Position numbers and translations under genes: made by a program
In this document: positions 9,053 through 17,419 of the stretch, piece after piece
Layout of the letters: every line of letters begins with the position of its first letter
Numbering within the stretch: the stretch's first letter is position 1
Source: XYD12-FULL-36-8 sp964613805
GTDB lineage: Bacteria > Bacteroidota > Ignavibacteria > Ignavibacteriales > Ignavibacteriaceae
Length of the DNA: 64,000 nt
Direction of reading: 5' to 3'
NCBI GenBank assembly: GCA_964613805.1
Contig: CAZTJF010000006.1
Coordinates: 62,001 to 126,000, forward strand
The notes under the pieces: model-generated
The model's input: only the letters and a program-made list of their open reading frames with translations
What the model was told of the DNA's origin: nothing
Database searches by the model: none

Positions 9053-10065
9053 TTGATAAAATTATACGGGAAAAGATAAACTTGATCTTCTGTGATTATG
9101 CCTGAAATAAGATGAGAAGGAGTGACATCAAAAGCCGGGTTAAACACTTCAATAGAGTCTGATGCAATGCTGCATGATTTGTAAGTTAGCACCTCGCTTT
9201 TTTTTCTATGCTCAATAATTATTTCTTCACCAGAAGGGAGAGTTCGATCAATTGTTGTTGTAGGAGCGGCAACAAAAAAAGGAATATCATGATAATTGCA
9301 AATCACTGCGAGGTTATATGTGCCAATTTTGTTTGCTGTATCGCCATTTAAAGCAATTCTGTCAGCACCAACAACTACCAAATCAACTTTTTTCTCTTTC
9401 ATAAGAACTGCCGCCATGGAATCTGTATTAACAATAAAAGGAATTCTATTTTGCTCCAGTTCAAACGTCGTTAGTCGCAATCCTTGATATAGTGGGCGAG
9501 TCTCATCAATATAGACATGTGCAACTAATCCTTTCTCAAAAGCCATTCTAATAACGTTAAATGCCGTGCCGTCACCTGCAGTCGCTAACTTACCGGTATT
9601 GCAATGAGTAAGAACGTTCGATTTTTTCTTAAATATTGTTAATCCGTTCTTTCCAATACGATTACATTTTTCAATATCATCATTGTGTAACTCAATTGCT
9701 CTTTGCTTCAAAAGTTCACACAGATTATCGTCGTTTTTATTCGCAATAAATACTTTCTTCATTTCATTCAAGCACGAAAAAAGATTCACTGCAGTGGGTC
9801 TTGTACCCATTAATCGTTCATAGGAAAACTCAAAGGTGGATTGAATTTTTTCTTTGATAGAATTCTTAATGGATAATGCAAGTGCATAAGCTGCAATAAC
9901 TCCGATTGCAGGAGCACCTCTTACTTCAAGATTTTCAATTGCCTCTGCGATGCGTTCATATTCATCTGTTTCGATGTATGATTGCTCGAAAGGCAGTTTT
10001 GTTTGATCGAGAAAAATTAGTTTGTCATTATTGAATTGGAATGAGAAGTAGTCACTCTTTTTCAT
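9049..10065 (-). CDS. mtnA: S-methyl-5-thioribose-1-phosphate isomerase
   Basis: Methionine-salvage enzyme converting methylthioribose-1-phosphate to methylthioribulose-1-phosphate. The eIF2B/MtnA fold is evident from EVRGAPAIGVIAAY, MGTRPTAVNLF, the catalytic Cys in THCNTGKLATAGDGTA and the catalytic Asp in VGADRIALNGDTANKIGTY. The frame stays open upstream to 10182, but the ATG at 10065 (protein MKKSDYF...) fits the normal N-terminus and gives 338 residues. It overlaps the pfkB-like kinase stop by 14 bp. No other mtn gene is in view. A related alternative, ribose-1,5-bisphosphate isomerase, is less likely given the motifs. Confidence 0.9.
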   Translation of the reverse strand: MKKSDYFSFQFNNDKLIFLDQTKLPFEQSYIETDEYERIAEAIENLEVRGAPAIGVIAAYALALSIKNSIKEKIQSTFEFSYERLMGTRPTAVNLFSCLNEMKKVFIANKNDDNLCELLKQRAIELHNDDIEKCNRIGKNGLTIFKKKSNVLTHCNTGKLATAGDGTAFNVIRMAFEKGLVAHVYIDETRPLYQGLRLTTFELEQNRIPFIVNTDSMAAVLMKEKKVDLVVVGADRIALNGDTANKIGTYNLAVICNYHDIPFFVAAPTTTIDRTLPSGEEIIIEHRKKSEVLTYKSCSIASDSIEVFNPAFDVTPSHLISGIITEDQVYLFPYNFIK

Positions 10066-10969
10066 CAAATCTCGAGAGGTTACGAAATTCTCTAAATCTA
10101 TCTTGAACCCTAAAATATTCAAGGTTTTCCAGACCTTTTGTGCTGAATTTTTCAACACAGAAGGAAGCCATTGCACTCCCATAAATTACAGCGCACTTCA
10201 TATTATCCGGACTTAAATCCTGAGTTCTATGCAGATAACCTGTAAAACCACCAGCAAAGGAATCACCTGCTCCGGTAGGATCATAAATCATTTCAAGAGG
10301 ATAAGCTGGTGCCGAAAAAATTCGATCTTCTACAAAAAGAAGTGCTCCATGTTCGCCCTTCTTAATTATTAAAGTTTCTGGACCTAATGCTCTTATTATC
10401 CTTGCAGACTTGATCAAGTTTGGTTCATTAGCTAACAACCTTGCTTCAGAATCATTTATAATCAAAACATTAACCTTTTTTATTAACTCAAGAAGCTCTT
10501 TTTTCTTTCCATCAATCCAGTAATTCATGGTATCGCAAACAATAAATTTAGGATTATCAAGTTGCTCTAAAACTCTTAGCTGAAGTGTCGGATCAATATT
10601 TCCTAAACACACAAACTGCGACTTTTGAAATTTTTTAGGAATCACAGGGTTGAAAGATTGAAAAACATTTAACTCAGTAAAAAGTGTATCACGAATATTT
10701 AGATCATAATGATATTTTCCTCCCCAACGAAAAGTTTTTCCGTTTTTAATAATTTGTAAACCTTCCAAATCAATGTGATGCGATTCAAGCAGCTTTATGT
10801 AAGATTTAGGAAAGTCCTCACCCACAACTCCAACAAAATAAATCGGTCCGGTAAAATAGCTTGATGCTAATGAAATGTATGTTGCCGAACCTCCAAGTGC
10901 ATCTTCTATTTTATCGAATGGAGTGTAAACCGTGTCAAGACCAACAGAACCAACGACTAATAAGCTCAA
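10052..10969 (-). CDS. PfkB-family carbohydrate/nucleoside kinase
   Basis: 305-residue ribokinase-fold kinase. The N-terminal PfkB motif region is VVGSVGLDTV...LGGSATYISLA. The C-terminal signature DPTGAGDSFAGGFTGYL near residue 230 includes the catalytic Asp and the anion hole GAGD. The start is TTG at 10969 with GGAG five bases upstream. Its stop overlaps mtnA by 14 bp, so the two are translationally coupled, suggesting a substrate related to methylthioribose, ribose or adenosine metabolism. That link is inference. It lies 51 bp downstream of the Nudix gene. Confidence 0.88.
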   Translation of the reverse strand: MSLLVVGSVGLDTVYTPFDKIEDALGGSATYISLASSYFTGPIYFVGVVGEDFPKSYIKLLESHHIDLEGLQIIKNGKTFRWGGKYHYDLNIRDTLFTELNVFQSFNPVIPKKFQKSQFVCLGNIDPTLQLRVLEQLDNPKFIVCDTMNYWIDGKKKELLELIKKVNVLIINDSEARLLANEPNLIKSARIIRALGPETLIIKKGEHGALLFVEDRIFSAPAYPLEMIYDPTGAGDSFAGGFTGYLHRTQDLSPDNMKCAVIYGSAMASFCVEKFSTKGLENLEYFRVQDRFREFRNLSRFDEKE

Positions 10970-11020
10970 CTTTACTCCAGTGTTTTTTTACGAGTGAAAA
11001 ATAGCGAATTAACTTGAGAA

Positions 11021-11485
11021 TTAAATCCTAATATCCACAAAGTTCAAATAGCTTTTTTCCTTCAGAAAATATTCACAAATAATATCAACAGACTTTCGCT
11101 GACCAACCCATGCCAACATTTTTTTTGCTTTCTCATTTGTTACCCAAACGTATTCAGTATGCTCATCTGAAATTTTTACATTAGTTTGATAGTCAATTTG
11201 TGCTGCAAAGACAGGTAAAAATGAAATGCAATTTTTTTCAGGCGAGTAAAACGAATTCACATTCGGAACAACCCACAATTTTTTTGGTTTGAGATTCGTT
11301 TCTTCTAAAATTTCCCTTAAAGCCGTTTGATAAGCTGTTTCACCTTCTTGAATACTACCTGAAACCATCTGCCACAAACCTGGATAAATTTCTCTCTCGG
11401 AACGTTTGAGTAGTAAAAATTCAATTTTACTTTTTTTCATTCTAAAGATATGTGCTTCAACCATATTTGAAATTATTGGAAGCAT
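11021..11485 (-). CDS. Nudix hydrolase
   Basis: 154-residue Nudix hydrolase that cleaves a nucleoside-diphosphate-linked substrate. A complete Nudix box is present: GSIQEGE, seven residues, then REILEETNL, with the metal-binding Glu residues in place. The overall layout (KIEFLLLKRSEREIYPGLWQMVSGS) resembles dihydroneopterin-triphosphate pyrophosphatase-like NudB proteins, but substrate cannot be assigned. The ATG is preceded by GAGG. It is the first gene of the collinear group ending at degP. Confidence 0.87.
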   Translation of the reverse strand: MLPIISNMVEAHIFRMKKSKIEFLLLKRSEREIYPGLWQMVSGSIQEGETAYQTALREILEETNLKPKKLWVVPNVNSFYSPEKNCISFLPVFAAQIDYQTNVKISDEHTEYVWVTNEKAKKMLAWVGQRKSVDIICEYFLKEKSYLNFVDIRI

Positions 11486-11597
11486 TCTGAAACCTCATTT
11501 TTTAGTGTTTAGTTATTTTTTATTAAAGTGTAATCTGGCTATCAATAACCACATCACTAATATTGACGAATAATTCCTTCGTGGGACTCTGTACTTT

Positions 11598-11670
11598 CTT
11601 CGTGTGACTCCGTGTAAGAATTAATCTTTTCACGAAGAAACACGGAGAATAACAAAGGAGAAACACGAAG
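11598..11670. repeat. Imperfect inverted repeat of CTTCGTGT/CTCCGTGT units
   Basis: The left part holds CTTCGTGTGACTCCGTGT (11598..11615). The right part holds ACACGGAG (11640..11647) and ACACGAAG (11663..11670), the reverse complements of its two halves. It lies in the 270-bp gap between the large outer-membrane protein and the Nudix gene. A short open frame across it has no coding support. Confidence 0.6.
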
Positions 11671-11755
11671 ATAATAATCAACTCATCCTCTGCGACATCC
11701 AGCAAACTGTATTGAGAATAAGTATATCCTAATTAAGCATGTTATTTCTAATCAA

Positions 11756-14700
11756 CTAAAAATACGCTCTAACTTCTGCACGAGCTGTGTGAACCGGTTT
11801 GCTTCCGCTAAGCAATCTGCCATCATAATTTATAGTTGATTGTAAGTTAGCAGATAACCGATAATCAAAATTCAACCGCCAATAATAATTTTTACCGATT
11901 GCGTTGCCTCTTGTTAATTCAAATGGAAGAAAATTCTGATTTGACTTTCCTATCAATTCTGATCTTTCCACTTCCATTCTTAATCTTCCGCTGCCAGCAA
12001 ATGATAAATTGAATCGCAGTGCTTGAGAATTATTATCAATAATTGTTGGAATATTTGGAAAGGCATCTTCACTTCTCCCAACTTGAATCTTAAAACCAAC
12101 TTCAATATTTCTTTCTGGTCGGTATGAAAAATCAGAAATAACTTTATTCGAATTTATCAGTCGTTTTCTATTTGATGTAACAGGAGCATAAACATTATCC
12201 TGCTCATTTATAATATCTGTTTGGTTACTGAATTCTTTTACTAATCGTAAACGTACCCTCAAGCTTCGCTCTCTGCTGTAAGCTCTCTCATACCCGCCTG
12301 AATATTGATTCAGACTTTTCCTCTGCGAATATCTAAATCTAAATGACAAATCCTGGTCATTTTCATTTACAAAAAAATCTTGCTGAATTAAGTTGAACCC
12401 GCGAATTGTTGTTTGCTCATTCTGGAATGAAGAAAAATTTAGGAGATAAATTTTCTTAAAATCCGTTTCTTTGCTATTCTCTTCAACACGCCAATAAGTT
12501 TCACTTGAAAGTGCTTCAAAAATACTTTGCAATCCGCCTCGTTCAGTGAAAAATTTTCCATATTCTACTTTCCAGCGAGTGCTTGTCTTTAAATCTATAA
12601 CAGGAAATAATTCTTCTGTTGGCAAAGTTATCTGGATAAATTCACCGTCGAACAGAGTTGGTTCAAATTCATTTTCATCAGCGATACCGTTACTGTTCAA
12701 GTCACCAACGTAAATATAGTTTCCTGTTCCTCTCTCAACTTTAATAAATACTTTTTCTAACCTTGCAGATTTTTGAGTCGAAACTTCATAATACAAATCA
12801 CCGGAAAGAGGTGACCAAAAGTTAAATCTCGATTGTGAACGAACAAGTATAGTTTCATTGTCGAGGAAACCTTTTTGCTTAAAATCATCCGAATATTTTT
12901 TTTGTCTAAAGGTGAGATTCAAGTTTGAGTTGACTTCTCTAATACCCGTATAGGCAAAATCATAAAACTGTGCAGTTGAACGTGATTCGCGATACATGAT
13001 ACCAGAAATCGGAAAATAGTCATGACGCAAAGAAAATTTTGCTGATGCATTAAATCCTTCAAAATCTCTCAACTCAACAAACGGAGCAAGCTCATAATAC
13101 CTTAAACTCGTTGAGATGAGTGAATCATAATTTCGCAAATAATCTTTTCTATCTTCTGCTAAAAATTCTATTCCGGGTTTTAATTGCCAAATCAAGTAAT
13201 AAGCCGATCCTTTTTGCCGAAGCCAATCGCTTTTTAAGTTCACATTTTTGTTTGAAACATAATCAAGATTATAAACAGCATTGTAGTACTTTTGATCTGA
13301 CAACTGAATTGTATTGTTGTAACGATCTGTTTTGAAATTCTCCCCTCGCCGTAAGAAAGCAAATGAGCTTAGCACTTTTAGTTCATCAATTGGAAATAAT
13401 TTCACACTAAGCTCTCTCAGCTTTTCATCAACCTGATCGGTGATTTGTGAAATGTTATAATTTCGATTGTACTCTACCTCATTAAACCGATCCGGTGATG
13501 TGAACTTTGATTGAACAAATCTATCTTTATACGACAACCCAACTTTACCTAAGTTCAAATCGCCTAACTGAATTTCTTTAGGATTCATTTGAAGAAAAAT
13601 ATTTGTGGCATATCCGTAATTATCTTCATCATCATTTGCGGAGAATTTGTTTTTATCCCATGAACTTCCTGCATATTCAAAATTAAAAATGAAATCTTCA
13701 AATGGTTTTAGCTCAAGAGCAATATTCCCTATCTGCTTAAGCTCAGGCAGAGGCAAGAGAATAACAGGAGCATAATTTCCTTTGCCAATTCCGACAAATC
13801 TAAAGTTACCAAGACTTTCTCTTATGTAATCTCCTTGAAATTCACCGATATAACTAAAAGTAACATTGAAGATTGCAAGAGAATCTCCGGGAGCATAACG
13901 ATAAAGAATATACTGATTGTTATTTATTAGTGTATCAATTTGAATATATGTTCCTTTCAAAACTCCAAACGAATCCGGCAAGGCAAGTGACACACCTGAT
14001 TTTACAGCTTTTAATCTGTCATCTCCTGCAAGAGAAAGAATGTCTCTATCAGCTTCTGATATCGAAATATCTATCGGTGAATCCTCATTGTCGCCTTCTC
14101 TCAAATATTGAACCTTAATTCCGACTTTACCATCCCATAACTCTGATGTTACGCCTGTACCAAAAAAATTTCGTGAATATCTTCTATCGGTGTACTCAAA
14201 ATCAACTGTAATTCTGCTTGCTGATGTAATCAATCGTTTTGGTGTAAAGGTTAACTGCGCATTTGAATATTCGATAACATAATCGTTATTCTCCCCTCTG
14301 TTCATTTCAATGCCATCAAGAAAAACTTTTTCAGTACCAGCAATTGTGATAATCTCACGTTCTCCATTAATTCCGGTTAAGCGATAGGGACCTTGAACTC
14401 CATCTGACCCGATAAAAGAATTTGAAACAAATTTTCCTCTTGAACTTGCAACTGAGAAGTAAGCAGAATTATTTTCATAACCAAATTCGCCAATCAATCC
14501 CTGCAATTTTCGATTGATTACTCCAAACTCACCTTGACGCTTTTGAATTTGATAATCACCAAAAGTACCAATCGCATTTGGATGTTTTATTTGAATGAAA
14601 ACTTTATCAAGTTCCTCAAGTCGTTCGGTATTGCCTGAAGGTTGAATTGGAGTATTCTCATCAGTAAGTGCAGTAACTATTTCAATATCTTGTGATAATC

Positions 14701-15226
14701 TGCCGGCAAGTTGTAAACGTAATCCGCTGTTGAGTGTGAAATCCTTTGTCGTTCCTACTGTAAACCCGCGTACGAGTGTTCCACTCTTTTCAATGTTAGA
14801 ACCAAAAATTGACTCTGAACTCAAGCTGCTTAAAACCGATTGTGGAACTCTAATCGTATCTCTTCTCTGAGGATCATATCGAGTTATCAAACTGCGTTTT
14901 CTATACTCTTTCAGAATTGGAATTTTGATCGCTTGATAGGTAACAATAAGAGTATCGAAGATGGAATACAAAAGCGAATCAGATAAAGAAAAGGCAGCTA
15001 ATTCATACTGAAAATAGTAATCATTTTTTTTAAGAATTGAATTGCGAAGCTGGATGGTTTCGGTGAATGGAATAATGTTGGTTTGACTTATTTCATACTT
15101 GTTTGAGAAGTTGATCAGAATCGTATCTTGCACAATCATCGAATAATATTTCGGCTGAGCCGAGATAAATTCTTGATAAAGAATCAAGACAAATAATCCG
15201 AAAATTAGCTTTAGTTTGAATTTCAA
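11756..15226 (-). CDS. Large predicted outer-membrane beta-barrel protein, function unknown
   Basis: 1156-residue exported protein. A signal peptide (KLKLIFGLFVLILYQEFISA) ends near residue 23. An N-terminal periplasmic region is followed by VRGFTVGTTKDFTLNSGLRL. From about residue 160 onward the sequence alternates aromatic and polar residues as in beta-barrels, and it ends on Phe (EVRAYF), the usual C-terminal signature for BAM-dependent outer-membrane proteins. A D-x-N-x-N-G-type calcium-like loop (GDLNSNGIADENEF) lies near residue 830. I recognise it as a type of long outer-membrane protein seen in this phylum, without a known function. It stands alone on the minus strand with a promoter-like site at 15250..15281. 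Confidence 0.75.
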   Translation of the reverse strand: MKFKLKLIFGLFVLILYQEFISAQPKYYSMIVQDTILINFSNKYEISQTNIIPFTETIQLRNSILKKNDYYFQYELAAFSLSDSLLYSIFDTLIVTYQAIKIPILKEYRKRSLITRYDPQRRDTIRVPQSVLSSLSSESIFGSNIEKSGTLVRGFTVGTTKDFTLNSGLRLQLAGRLSQDIEIVTALTDENTPIQPSGNTERLEELDKVFIQIKHPNAIGTFGDYQIQKRQGEFGVINRKLQGLIGEFGYENNSAYFSVASSRGKFVSNSFIGSDGVQGPYRLTGINGEREIITIAGTEKVFLDGIEMNRGENNDYVIEYSNAQLTFTPKRLITSASRITVDFEYTDRRYSRNFFGTGVTSELWDGKVGIKVQYLREGDNEDSPIDISISEADRDILSLAGDDRLKAVKSGVSLALPDSFGVLKGTYIQIDTLINNNQYILYRYAPGDSLAIFNVTFSYIGEFQGDYIRESLGNFRFVGIGKGNYAPVILLPLPELKQIGNIALELKPFEDFIFNFEYAGSSWDKNKFSANDDEDNYGYATNIFLQMNPKEIQLGDLNLGKVGLSYKDRFVQSKFTSPDRFNEVEYNRNYNISQITDQVDEKLRELSVKLFPIDELKVLSSFAFLRRGENFKTDRYNNTIQLSDQKYYNAVYNLDYVSNKNVNLKSDWLRQKGSAYYLIWQLKPGIEFLAEDRKDYLRNYDSLISTSLRYYELAPFVELRDFEGFNASAKFSLRHDYFPISGIMYRESRSTAQFYDFAYTGIREVNSNLNLTFRQKKYSDDFKQKGFLDNETILVRSQSRFNFWSPLSGDLYYEVSTQKSARLEKVFIKVERGTGNYIYVGDLNSNGIADENEFEPTLFDGEFIQITLPTEELFPVIDLKTSTRWKVEYGKFFTERGGLQSIFEALSSETYWRVEENSKETDFKKIYLLNFSSFQNEQTTIRGFNLIQQDFFVNENDQDLSFRFRYSQRKSLNQYSGGYERAYSRERSLRVRLRLVKEFSNQTDIINEQDNVYAPVTSNRKRLINSNKVISDFSYRPERNIEVGFKIQVGRSEDAFPNIPTIIDNNSQALRFNLSFAGSGRLRMEVERSELIGKSNQNFLPFELTRGNAIGKNYYWRLNFDYRLSANLQSTINYDGRLLSGSKPVHTARAEVRAYF

Positions 15227-15249
15227 TTATGAATAGTATTTGTGTATTT

Positions 15250-15281
15250 CGAATCTAAATTTACAAACTTGCGGAATCAAG
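15250..15281 (-). promoter_or_regulatory. Putative promoter of the large outer-membrane protein gene
   Basis: On the minus strand CTTG, 20 bases, TAGATTCG; one mismatch per box from TTTG-N19/20-TAnnTTTG. It lies about 25 bp before the ATG at 15226. Sequence match only. Confidence 0.35.
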
Positions 15282-15298
15282 TCTATATCAGTAACAGT

Positions 15299-15345
15299 AA
15301 CCTTCGAGGTTCGCGAATCGGGATAGCCCAGCAACCTCGAAGGTT
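15299..15345. repeat. Dispersed palindromic repeat AACCTTCGAGGTT ... AACCTCGAAGGTT
   Basis: Two 13-base units (15299..15311 and 15333..15345) are reverse complements of each other, and each is itself an imperfect palindrome. The same unit pair recurs at 20497..20545 and 21144..21190. This copy lies between the divergent outer-membrane protein and glycosyltransferase genes. Confidence 0.8.
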
Positions 15346-15419
15346 GCACAAAAGAATATTTGGAGAAGGTTTACAGCTATCCTAATTTTCTAATGAGATT
15401 TTTCAATAATGGAGAAATA

Positions 15420-17411
15420 ATGAGTAAAAAAGCAAAGCAGAAAAAAAATCAAAAAGAATCGGAGAAAGAAGCAAAACAAAAATCTAAATTAGAACGTTTA
15501 TTGCTTGCAAGAACAATTCCACTGCGTACAAACTATATTTTATTATTTGCTTCAATCGCATTAACATTGTTGATTGGAATATATTTTCTACTATCGTCTC
15601 ATGCCCAGAATGGTTTCTTCGGATTTCCGCTTGATGATCCATGGATTCATTTAACTTTTGCAAAAAATTTATTTGATTATGGAAGCTTTTCTTATTTCAA
15701 AAATGAAATTGTGACATCAGGTTCGACTTCACCAATTTATACTCTCCTCTTGACTCTTTTATTTTTCTTCAGCTCAAACGAATTTATAATTAGTTATGTT
15801 CTGGGAATCTTTTTCTCTCTGCTTACCCTCTTCTTTTTTTTCAAATTATTCTCCGGGCATTTCAAATCTTTTCCCTGGCTTGGTGCTGCAGCAATATTAT
15901 TCGTTGCCATTCAACCAAAATTAAATTTGATATCTGTGTCGGGTATGGAAACAACAATGTTCATTGCGCTTTTAACAATGGTCTTTTATTTCTACTATAA
16001 AAAAAACGCTATCTGGCTTGGAATATCTTTGGGTTTAATAATTTGGTGCAGACCTGATGGATTCGTGATTTGGCTGGCAGTTTTAATAGATTACTTTGTA
16101 CAATCTAAATTCTTGAAACCAGATAGCTCAAAAAGTAACGTTGTATCTTGGGAGAAGAAAAATTTTTACTTGGCATTACTCTTAGCTGTTCTTTTAGTGA
16201 TTCTGTACTTTGGTTTCAATTTTCTTTTATCCGGAGAAATTTTACCTAACACATACCGCGCAAAGCTTGAGTATTACCAAAACAATGACCGATCTTATTT
16301 TCTTGTTAATGAAGTCCTCAAATATTTCACTTCCAAAGAGTTCATACTTATTTGGATACCTTTTCTAATCGGATTTATCGCAGTGTTATTTGATCTCATC
16401 AAGAAAAGAAAATATGAATTCTTCGTTTACTTTTTATTTGTCCTTGGTTTAATGGCAGCATATTACTTAATGCTTCCCTTTTCACATAGGTTTGGCAGAT
16501 ACTTAATGCCCGTAATTCCATTCTATCTCTTAGTTTCTTTTTATGGAATTAAAACAATTATTGAATTTGCTTTAAGAAAAAATACGCCCGTTGGAGTCAT
16601 AAATGTTCTTTTTATCATCTACGTACTAACGGGTATTTATTTGTCAACAAAAGAAATAACAATCAATAAAGATGAATATGCAGAACTGTGTAAATATCAT
16701 AACGATAGGCACGTAACTGCCGGCAGATGGTTAAAAAATAATACTCCAGAAAATGCTGTGGTTGCTGCACATGATGTTGGAGCGATTGCATTTTACAGCC
16801 AGCGAAAAATTGTTGATATGGTAGGATTAGTCACACCGGAAATAATATCACATATTAACGATAAAGATCACGCCTCATTCTTAAATAATTACTTTGCTCA
16901 AAATAAAATTGATTACCTGGTCACACTTAGAAATTGGTTTGAAGTTGTAAATGATAATCCTGTTTTCATTCCGGTTAATCAATTTGAATTTCTTGAAATA
17001 TTTAAATATAAAACGGACAAAACTAATATAACTCCCAAGCAAGCTACACAGATGAATGAGCAGGCAATGCAAATCTTTCAACAAAACAACCCTGTTGTAG
17101 CGGAGCAAATATTGCAGCAATCTTTGAATATTGATCCAAGTTCTTCTAGAACTTTATTCTTATTGGGCGCAGTTGCTGAAAGAAAAAAGGATTTACAAAA
17201 TGCAGAATCGTACTTCGCAAAAGCTATTCAGATTTTTCCTGAATATGCTGAAGCAAATTTTGGATTGGCACGACTCTACTACAATCAAAGGAAATATCTT
17301 AAAGCAAAGGAAAACATAAACATGTGTCTTAGCGTAAAACCAGATTATAATCCCGCTATTGATTTATTGGAATTAATTAAGACTAAAATCTCGAGCACAG
17401 AAATAAAGTAA
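15420..17411 (+). CDS. GT-C family membrane glycosyltransferase with C-terminal TPRs
   Basis: 663-residue integral membrane protein resembling ArnT/GT39-type polyprenyl-phosphate-sugar transferases. After a Lys-rich cytoplasmic N-terminus there are about ten to eleven hydrophobic helices. The first exported loop has the paired acidic motif LDDPWIHLTFAKNL expected for GT-C enzymes. Residues from about 560 form two to three TPR units (RTLFLLGAVAERKKDLQNAE; YAEANFGLARLYYNQRKYLK). The ATG at 15420 is preferred over an upstream TTG at 15360, because GGAG lies eight bases before it and the extra residues look unrelated. Donor and acceptor are unknown. Confidence 0.82.
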   Translation: MSKKAKQKKNQKESEKEAKQKSKLERLLLARTIPLRTNYILLFASIALTLLIGIYFLLSSHAQNGFFGFPLDDPWIHLTFAKNLFDYGSFSYFKNEIVTSGSTSPIYTLLLTLLFFFSSNEFIISYVLGIFFSLLTLFFFFKLFSGHFKSFPWLGAAAILFVAIQPKLNLISVSGMETTMFIALLTMVFYFYYKKNAIWLGISLGLIIWCRPDGFVIWLAVLIDYFVQSKFLKPDSSKSNVVSWEKKNFYLALLLAVLLVILYFGFNFLLSGEILPNTYRAKLEYYQNNDRSYFLVNEVLKYFTSKEFILIWIPFLIGFIAVLFDLIKKRKYEFFVYFLFVLGLMAAYYLMLPFSHRFGRYLMPVIPFYLLVSFYGIKTIIEFALRKNTPVGVINVLFIIYVLTGIYLSTKEITINKDEYAELCKYHNDRHVTAGRWLKNNTPENAVVAAHDVGAIAFYSQRKIVDMVGLVTPEIISHINDKDHASFLNNYFAQNKIDYLVTLRNWFEVVNDNPVFIPVNQFEFLEIFKYKTDKTNITPKQATQMNEQAMQIFQQNNPVVAEQILQQSLNIDPSSSRTLFLLGAVAERKKDLQNAESYFAKAIQIFPEYAEANFGLARLYYNQRKYLKAKENINMCLSVKPDYNPAIDLLELIKTKISSTEIK

Positions 17412-17419
17412 GTTGATTG

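Noticed and set aside
10066..10182. N-terminal extension of mtnA
   Set aside because: These 39 codons overlap the kinase C-terminus out of frame and do not fit the MtnA N-terminus; the ATG at 10065 is a better start.
9049..10969. Archaeal-type ribose-1,5-bisphosphate (AMP-to-Rubisco) pathway from the PfkB/MtnA-like pair
   Set aside because: The isomerase carries standard MtnA motifs and no Rubisco-like gene is present; kept only as a low-weight idea.
11523..11705. 60-codon open frame on the minus strand
   Set aside because: It is built over an inverted repeat of CTTCGTGT/CTCCGTGT units, lacks an SD and has no protein-like composition.
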